From: Anisodus tanguticus
Taxonomy: Eukaryota; Streptophyta; Magnoliopsida; Solanales; Solanaceae
Direction of reading: 5' to 3'
DNA: 64,000 nucleotides
NCBI GenBank assembly: GCA_034509755.1
Contig: CM067551.1
Coordinates: forward strand, 13,140,501-13,204,500
Part shown: positions 57,075 to 64,000 of the stretch, piece after piece
Layout of the letters: each line of letters opens with the position of its first letter
Position numbering within the stretch: the first letter of the stretch is position 1
Made by a program: the position numbers and the translations under genes
The notes under the pieces: generated by a model
The model's database searches: none
Seen by the model: the letters and a program-made list of their open reading frames with translations, nothing else
What the model was told of the DNA's origin: nothing

Positions 57075-57392
57075 TGTAGAAAATATTCTTCCTTGCCTTT
57101 ATTCATTAATGGTGTACAATAGATATAGTGTTACAAAAATATTTACTTTGCTACAAACTAGGTAACTAATCAATCCTAATTACAAGACAAATCTAATTCT
57201 ACCTAATATATGAGATGTACAATTATAAATGCAATCTAATTCTATTAGATAACTATACAAAAAATATTAGTATAAGTTGCAATTCTTTTCATATTATATG
57301 ATAAAAAATACATCTTAAAATGTTGTTCAAAGTCCATACAATTTGACTCTCGAGAAGCGAAACGTGACGAGCAAAAGTAAACGGAAAGAGTA

Positions 57393-57626
57393 TAATAATA
57401 TCTACAAATGACCTCTTGCAGTTTCTGAAAAAAAATTAAAATATTTTGAATGAATTCGTATTAGCCGAAAAGACTAATATTTGGGATCAGAGGAAGTAAT
57501 AAAATATTTTGGAACATACCTTAGAGTGGAATATCGTAAAGATTCATAGAAAATAGGTTTAAGTAGACAGTAGCATATAGTGCAGTTGTATACGGTAGGA
57601 GAACTATTTTGACGTGCTTACTAGTA
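57393..57626. other. Spacer between two Copia elements
   Basis: AT-rich; no feature recognised. Confidence 0.5.
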
Positions 57627-58181
57627 GTAATTGATAGTGAATATATTCCATATATATTCACAATATATTATGTAATTAATATTTAATGTAATTAATGTAA
57701 AATAGATATCCTAATTCTATTAGGACTACAATTGTATACTCTATATATATTACATTAATAAGAGACTCCCTCGAGATTTAAACTATTCTACATGGTATCA
57801 AGAACCAAAAATCCCTCCCTACCCTAACCCTAGTTTCGGCCGCCGTTCATATCTACTCCGCCTCCATTATTCCCGCGACATTAAGCCGCATACAACCCTA
57901 TATATCATCACATCTTCGTGATATATAGCCAGTATATCCTGCTTCTACGTGATTTACAAGTCTCCTCTCCAAAAACAAATATGTATACCACTGATATACA
58001 TCTATATACACGACACCCGACCCTCGTATTTCCTCTTCCCGCCTGTATACATCAGGTATACAGGCGATATAAAACCACCCGAGACACATATCACCCTTAA
58101 ATCATACATGTATACTGCTGTTATACAGCTGATATACGGCAGCCCCACACCCAATGTTCTTCCACCAATTTTTTGACTCAC

Positions 58182-58430
58182 CTAATGGATTCTCCTTCTT
58201 CCGCTTCCTCAACATCCGGCGTCACAAAACTTCCTCGTGCAGTTCATAATAGGCCCAATAGCGTTCCAACAACGTTCGGTCTGGGCCTGATTTTCCAACA
58301 GCGTTGGGACAATTCGGACTGGGCTACCCTTCCAACAGCGTTCCAATGGCACAAAACCAGCAATTTCAGTGGCCTAAACCGAGGCCCATTATCCTGGAAG
58401 CCTATCCAGCGGCTCGCCAAGCTGGCCTAA
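58182..58430 (+). pseudogene. Remnant of gag in Copia element F
   Basis: The ATG begins MDSPSSASSTSG, a Ser-rich start as in Ale-type gags, but the capsid region is missing. Repeats around CCAACAGCGTT (near 58265-58345) follow and the frame ends at 58430 (KLA then TAA). The protease region begins about 90 bp later. About 0.8-1 kb of gag appears deleted relative to element D. Confidence 0.65.
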
Positions 58431-58489
58431 GCCGTCAGGCCCAATACACAACGGCCCAACAATAATAGTTCGGCCTCAATACAACGGAT

Positions 58490-59655
58490 TTGGGCCTTAC
58501 TTTCGTGTCTTTAAAATTGCAGCAGCCCGATGATGCGTGGTATATGGATACGGGCGCCACGTCTCACATCACCAACAATTCTGGTTATCTTCCTCAACTG
58601 CGCAATTTAAATACTCTTCGATCTATTATGATCGGAAATGGTCATTGCATCCCAATTCAAGGGTTTGACCACACACTAACCCCACCACTGTATCCCCAAT
58701 TCTCCCTTAAAAACATCTTATATGCCTCTAATATTATCAAGAACCTAATCTCGGTTAGAAAATTTGCCACTGATAATTATGTATCCATCAACTTTGACCC
58801 ATTTGATTTTTCTATAACGGATCTGTGTACGGGGAAACTTCTTACAAGATGTAATAGTGAGGGGGACCTCTATCCTTTCCTATCCACGTCCACTGCCCAT
58901 GTCACTCCTCCCACCGCTTTAGCTGCAATATCTCCATCAACGTGGCATAAAATACTTGGCCATCCGGGAGCGCATGTCTTTGATTCCCTTAGAAACCGCA
59001 ATTTAATCCAATGTAATAAAGGTAAACTTTCCCATAGTTGCTCCTCGTGTCATATAGGGAAACATGTTAGACTTCCATTTACGTCTTCTTTAAGTATCAC
59101 TTTCTCTCCTTTTGATATTATTCATACGGATTTATGGACATCTCCTATAACTAGCAACCTATGCTATAAATATTATTTTGTATTTTTGGATGACTACTCT
59201 CACTTCCTTTGGGTCTATATGCTTAAACTCAAGTCTCAAGTGTTTTCCAAATTCCTTGAATTTCGTACATTGGTCAAAATGCAATTTGAAAAAGACATCA
59301 AAATGTGTCAATGTGATAATGGTCGTGAGTTCAATAACTCCATTTTTCATAATTTTTATGCGGTTAATGGCATAGTTTTTATGCGGTTTATGCGAAAATG
59401 GCATTAAAAATGATAGAACACGTTCTTAACATCTTACCTACTTATACGATTCAAAATAGGACACCCACTGAAATTCTCTTCCGTCGGATCCCTTCCTATG
59501 ATCACCTTCGTATTTTCGGTTGTCTTTGTTACCCAAATCTGGCATCCATGGTCCTTCACAAATTAGCATCTCGCTCCACTCCGTGCGTCTTCCTAGATTT
59601 CCCGTCGAACCATAGGGGTACTTGTGCTATGAGTTATCCACAGACAAAATTGTAA
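58490..59655 (+). pseudogene. Copia pol of element F: protease and integrase
   Basis: Protease YMDTGATSHITNN near 58540-58578; pre-integrase STWHKILGHPG and SCSSCHIGKHVRL; integrase core IIHTDLWTS, FLDDYSHFLWVY and CDNGREFNN. The frame stops at 59405-59407 after a short duplicated TTTTTATGCGGTT stretch (near 59353-59385) that replaces the end of the core. The C-terminal part (59398-59655) has GCLCYPNL and VFLDFPSNHRG. Confidence 0.88.
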
Positions 59656-61653
59656 TCTCACGCCACATCACGTTTGTTGAGTACGTTCTCCCGTTTGACA
59701 ACATCCAAAATTTTGAGTCACTGATTACAGATTCCTTGATGACTCGGACACCTCACCTCTAGTCTAAAATGCATTACAAAATCCACACCCTTCGACAGTC
59801 CCGTCGACCCCACCCCACTGCCCGGTCCCTGACTAGTTATTGCCCGAACTCACATCCGGCACACTGCCCTGACCCCCTATCAGTCACTACCTGAAATTTA
59901 ACTCAACACACTACCCCAACCTACTGCCCGCCACTCACTGCCCTTGCCCCAACCCACTACTTGCCAATCATTGCCCGCCACACTACCCCAACCCACTGCC
60001 AGACCCTACCCAGCCCCTGCCAAGTCCCGACCCCGCTGCCCAGTCATGTCTGTCACCACCCAACCTCCTTGCCCCACCCGTGACCGTCCTCACTCACCTC
60101 ATGGAAACCCGTGCACAACACGGGATCTTCAAACCTAAAGTTCACTTTAACCTATCCACTCAAACCATCTCACCCATTCCTAAAACCCCAAAATTAGCCA
60201 AACTCACGCCACTTAGGATATTGTTCTACGACCTGAGGGGTGAATGTAATCCGATGTATGTGGATATTTCGTCATAAGTTTAGAGATAATGGTGCTCTTG
60301 AACGTCTCAAAGCCAGACTTGTGGCAAATGGCACAGGGCAACATGAGGGTGTTGATTGTGGTGAGACTTTTAGTCCAGTGGTTAAGCCAGCTACCATCTG
60401 CACAGTTTTGAGAATTGTTATGGATTCACCAGCTTAATGTAAATAATGCTTTCTCACATGGGGATTTGAAAGAAACCATCAATATGCATCAACCGCCATG
60501 TTTTGTGCAGCTGGAGGCTCCTCATCATGTTTGTTGTCTTCGTAAGTCGCTATATGGGCTGAAGAAATCCCCGAGGGCTTGGTTTGAGTGGTTTGCCACT
60601 TACATCTTACAAATCGGTTTCGTGTGCGGCAAGAGTGACCATTCATTGTTCATTTTTCATCGAGGTACTGACACAACTTACTTTCTGTTATATGTGGATG
60701 ATATTGTACTGATAGCTTCTTCAGATGGCCTGAAGCACGAGATCATTGCTCTACTCAAGTCCGAATTTGCTATGACTGACTTGGGTAAGGAGTTATTTTT
60801 TGGGGATATCAGTGACCAAATCCGCACATGCCATATTCTTATGTCAGCGTAAGTATGTAAATGAGATCGTCTATAGGGCTAAAATGGAAATTGTAAGATC
60901 ATGCACACTCCCGTTGAATCCAAGTCCAAACTAAGTGCAGATGATGGGGATCCGGTCACTGATCCCTCTCTTTATAGGAGTCTCGCATGTGCTCTTCAGA
61001 ATCTCACATTCACTCAGCCAGATATTGCATAAGCGGTTCAGCAGGTGTGCTTGTTCATGCACGTCCCAGGGAGCCTCACTTTTACAGCTCTTAAGTGTAT
61101 CATTCGATACGTTAAGGGCACTCTTGACTATGGACTCCATTTATATCCCTTAGCAACGACTAAATTGCTCTCCTACACAGACGCAGATTGGGCAGGCTGC
61201 CCGGACAGTCGTCGTTCTACATCCGACTATTGTGTCTTTTGGGGGGATAACATCATATCGTAGTCTGCCAAGCGGCAAGCCACGCTTTCCCATTCGAGTG
61301 CAGAAGCAAAATATCGAGGCGTTGCGAACGTTGTTGCCGAGCTATGTTGGCTCCGAAATCTCATTCTTGAGCTTCATTGTCCCATACGTAAGGCATCTTT
61401 GGTTTATTGTGATAACAGATCTGATGCCTACTTGTCTCATAACCCGGTTCAGCATCAACGAACCAAACATATTGAGATGGATATTCACTTTGTTCGTGAG
61501 AATATTGCAATGGGTCACGTTAGGGTGTTCCATGTTCCTTCTTCGTATCAGTATGCAGATATCTTCACAAAGGGGCTTCCTCGGCAACTGTTCCTTGACT
61601 TCATATTCAGTCTTAGCGTCCGGCCTCCTCCCGCTCCGACTGAGGGGGTGTGA
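59656..61653 (+). pseudogene. Copia pol of element F: linker, reverse transcriptase, RNase H
   Basis: A Pro-rich linker with repeated CCCAACCCACTGCC units (about 59800-60060) is followed by reverse transcriptase: VVKPATICTVL, QLNVNNAFSHGDL, LYGLKKSPRAW and LLYVDDIVL (60410-60720, intact YVDD). A frameshift follows DLGKELFFGDI near 60800. RNase H: CIIRYVKGTLDYGLHLYP, YTDADWAGCPD, then a stop at 61261-61263, and YCDNRSDAYLSHNP, IFTKGLPRQLF ending PTEGV at the polypurine tract. Confidence 0.88.
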
Positions 61654-61804
61654 TAGTGAATATATTCCATATATATTCACAATATATTATGTAATTAATA
61701 TAAAATAGAGATCCTAATTCTATTAGGACTACAATTGTATACTCTATATATATTACATTAATAAGATAACTCCCTCAAAGAGATTTACACTATTCTACAG
61801 TATT

Positions 61805-61968
61805 AAATATGACCATATTTATGCTGGAAAAAAGAAGAAGAAATTAGCGACGTACTCAGATAAACAAACTGCATTATATTTACATGTGGAGCTAGGATTT
61901 GAAATTTATGGGGTTTGAACTTCCACCAAATTCATAGCCCATTTTAGTTATTGGATTTGTAATTAAAT
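61805..61968. other. Short spacer, no feature
   Basis: AT-rich sequence after the Copia element. Nothing recognised. Confidence 0.5.
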
Positions 61969-62090
61969 AATAACAACAATGTCATACCCAGTATAATCCC
62001 AAGTGGAGTCTGGGGAGGATAGATGGTACGTAGACCTCACCTTTACCAAATGGGAGGTAAGAATGTTGTTTCGGATAGACCCTCAACTCA
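61969..62090 (-). mobile_element. 3' end fragment of an RTE-type LINE
   Basis: The complement of AACAACAATGTC, GGAGTCTGGGGAGG, GTACGTAGACCTCACCTTTA and GTTGTTTCGGATAGACCC matches the LINE 3' end at 53346-53464. Only the last 120 bp are present, an extreme 5' truncation. Confidence 0.65.
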
Positions 62091-64000
62091 AGAAAAAATA
62101 TATCAAAGTAGGTCGGAAAAAGAAATAAAAGATCATCTAATACAAACCGAGAATTTAAACAAAAGTTACTGATTTCATTTGAATTCGTAAGTAATACCCT
62201 ACCACCCCCTGATTATATGTGTTGTTAATTTCGATAAGATTCAGATTTCGGATGCATCAGAATATAGACGTTACTTTTAGCACATTATGTAAATCTTGAA
62301 TGGAGAATTAGCAAAGCCAAATGGGTCTCAATCCCATGTGATTAAAAACGACATGCCTTATTGCTATTATAAGCAAACCGATCGGATCTGACATTGATCT
62401 TATGGCATATGCTCATCTAATTCGGGTTTTATAAGCTGTATTTTGGTAGCCAACTTTTATAATTGAACGTGCTTATAAACTTATAATTACAAGATATTTT
62501 GTACGAAAAAAATCTTTAATAAACTAGTACTCTCTTACAATAACAAATATTAACTACAATTCCGAACTAATTGGTACTGTCATATAAATCCACAGTATCC
62601 ACGTTCTATATGGGTGGGTTCGGGTCTTTATTGACTTACACAAACATATGAAACTAGTACTATCTTCCCGTATGCAGATAGGACCAGATGAATATTGAGA
62701 CATATTTGTGTATTATAACTTGCACTTGCAAGACAACTCGTTGACAGTAATAAAGTAGTTGACATCACGGGCGAAGTTAGTATTGTGGTTACGGGTTTGT
62801 CACATTAGCTTAGGCTCAAATCTTATATATATGTTAAAAATGTATAAATCTCCATTAAAATTCAATAAGCAAAAAAAATACAAATTCAACACACATATAT
62901 TAAATTGTCCACACTATCCATTCTTTAAATAATATCGGAATAGGACACATCCCAGTTCTTATTTTCCGATGTTAAATCTCATATTAAACTGCTATGCTCC
63001 AAATGTCCGGGTGGGAAAAAGCATGACAGTCCCCATCAGCCATTTAAGGGACGAGGTCTCTTTAATATTGGCCCACCTCGAACAAACTTCCGAAGTACAT
63101 CCCTACAATTAAGGAGAGTTTTGTCGATATCTTGGTAGGTCACTAATGAATGAAAATTCCATATTTTACCTTGCCTTTGTTTTAGGAAAGCAAAGTTATT
63201 TTTGCAATTCGTTGGCATAAAAATTCTTACACTTATACTCCATTTAGTCCATTATTGAAAACTAATCAAGCGGCTACCACATAATCTTCCCTTTTCACGA
63301 GTTTATATCAAACTAAATAATTTAATCTAGCAGTTAAAATTTAAAAAGAGAATACAGATCATTTAACCATAAGCAAAAGAGAAATATTTGTACAAAAGAC
63401 ACATATTTAACATTCACTTGATTTGATATAAATACTGAATGTATTTTTTTTCCTTATACCCTCGGATACCCTACTGTCCTAAATCCTAATCAAACAAAAT
63501 TTCAAAAAAAAAAAAAAAAGGACCTAGTTGGCTAAATCAAAATTGATCTTGATCTCTCAATAGCATGATGCAAGTTGCATTTCTATAATCAAAACCTTCA
63601 GCAATTTTCACACAGATCATAGCTTAAAACGTCAAAAAGATTGGATCAAGCCAACCAATGACCTTTCTGGATTGGAACTACGTTGAATATAAAATACTTA
63701 AATTGGCATATGCAGAATTGCCCAAAACATATTACTTGGCTAATCTTTGTCCTTTTGTCTACCTATATACGTGTGTCTTGTGTATATTCATTAAAAAAAT
63801 TAGAGAAAGCCTAGCAACTTAGGATATGGACCACCATTTTTGTTAAGATATTTAGATATAGACAGCATTAAATGAAAGACTAATGAGCTGTACGAACAAA
63901 TAATATATACTTGAATTACAAGTGAATAATATTAAACTCTAGGACAAGTTTATATTTATAGAACATGGAAAATAAAGACCAGTACGCATCAGAATTTGAC
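62091..64000. other. AT-rich intergenic DNA to the window end
   Basis: No gene recognised. A minus-strand ORF of 60 codons (63218-63036, NFAFLKQRQGKIWNFHSLV) has a protein-like composition but no motif I can name. A poly(A) run lies near 63507-63521. Confidence 0.5.

Larger units (their letters stand above)
54121..57247 (-). mobile_element. Copia element E, minus strand, gag lost, chimeric with a TRIM
   Basis: LTRs of about 173 bp (57075-57247 and 54121-54293) and target duplication GATAA (54116-54120 and 57248-57252). Read on the minus strand: 5' LTR, a primer site, TRIM internal and LTR sequence, a second primer site, then pol. There is no gag, and pol lacks the DNA between the reverse transcriptase mid-part and late RNase H. 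It cannot move on its own. Confidence 0.88.
54004..57392. mobile_element. Stowaway-like MITE split by a Copia element
   Basis: The left end TACTTCATCTGTTCACTTTT ... GTCACGTTTCGC (54004-54039) pairs with the inverted right end GCGAAACGTGAC ... AAGTAAACGGAAAGAGTA (57357-57392). The MITE proper is 54004-54120 plus 57248-57392; a Copia element with target duplication GATAA separates them. Confidence 0.82.
57632..61799 (+). mobile_element. Copia element F with very short LTRs and a gag deletion
   Basis: 5' LTR 57632-57792 (161 bp) and 3' LTR 61651-61799 (149 bp), both TGATAGTGAATATATTCC ... TATTCTACA. Flanks GTAAT (57627-57631) and GTATT (61800-61804) match at 4 of 5. A primer site TGGTATCAAGAACC is at 57793 and a polypurine tract GAGGGGGTG (61642-61650) directly precedes the 3' LTR. 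The pol order is complete but broken; gag is reduced to a short start. Confidence 0.9.

Overview
The window looks like a repeat-rich stretch of a flowering-plant nuclear genome. Introns are GT-AG, intergenic DNA is AT-rich, and there are plant-type receptor kinases and a dense mix of Copia LTR retrotransposons, L1 and RTE LINEs, TRIMs, SINEs and MITEs. The particular SINE, TRIM and MITE types make an asterid, probably Solanaceae, my best guess; that is inference. I see no rRNA, tRNA, CRISPR or bacterial-type operon.

Only two host genes are convincing. One is a seven-exon cytoplasmic receptor-like kinase on the minus strand (15159-17894), with a 2-bp frameshift in exon 6. The other is an intact, single-exon 633-residue receptor-like kinase on the plus strand (45318-47219) with signal peptide, Cys-rich ectodomain, one membrane span and a complete kinase domain. 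A possible last exon of another gene lies at the left edge (53-93).

Layout: 349-6810 holds two halves of related Copia elements joined tail to tail, with LTRs in opposite orientation at the two ends. 7524-8477 is a hAT-type non-autonomous DNA element with 8-bp target duplications. 9560-14132 is a third, decayed member of the same Copia family with 5-bp duplications. 15159-17894 is the cytoplasmic kinase gene. 22189-36767 is one old L1 LINE pried apart by a TRIM array, two solo LTRs, a Stowaway-like MITE, a 5.4-kb Copia element and a 385-bp unknown insert. 38976-40487 is a second solo LTR of the family found inside the L1. 41558-43107 is a 5'-truncated RTE LINE. 45318-47219 is the membrane receptor kinase. 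About 49530-53464 is a nearly full-length but dead RTE LINE. 54004-57392 is a MITE split by a Copia/TRIM chimera. 57632-61799 is a Copia element with very short LTRs and most of gag missing.

The most interesting signals are inside the elements. In the family at 349-6810 and 9565-14127, the position where a tRNA primer site is expected carries a 13-15-nt sequence complementary to the element's own LTR. Two of these copies carry a conserved non-gag leader ORF. One Copia element has LTR hairpins whose paired bases changed together between its two LTRs. A 16-nt GC-rich upstream motif is identical in two otherwise different LTR families.
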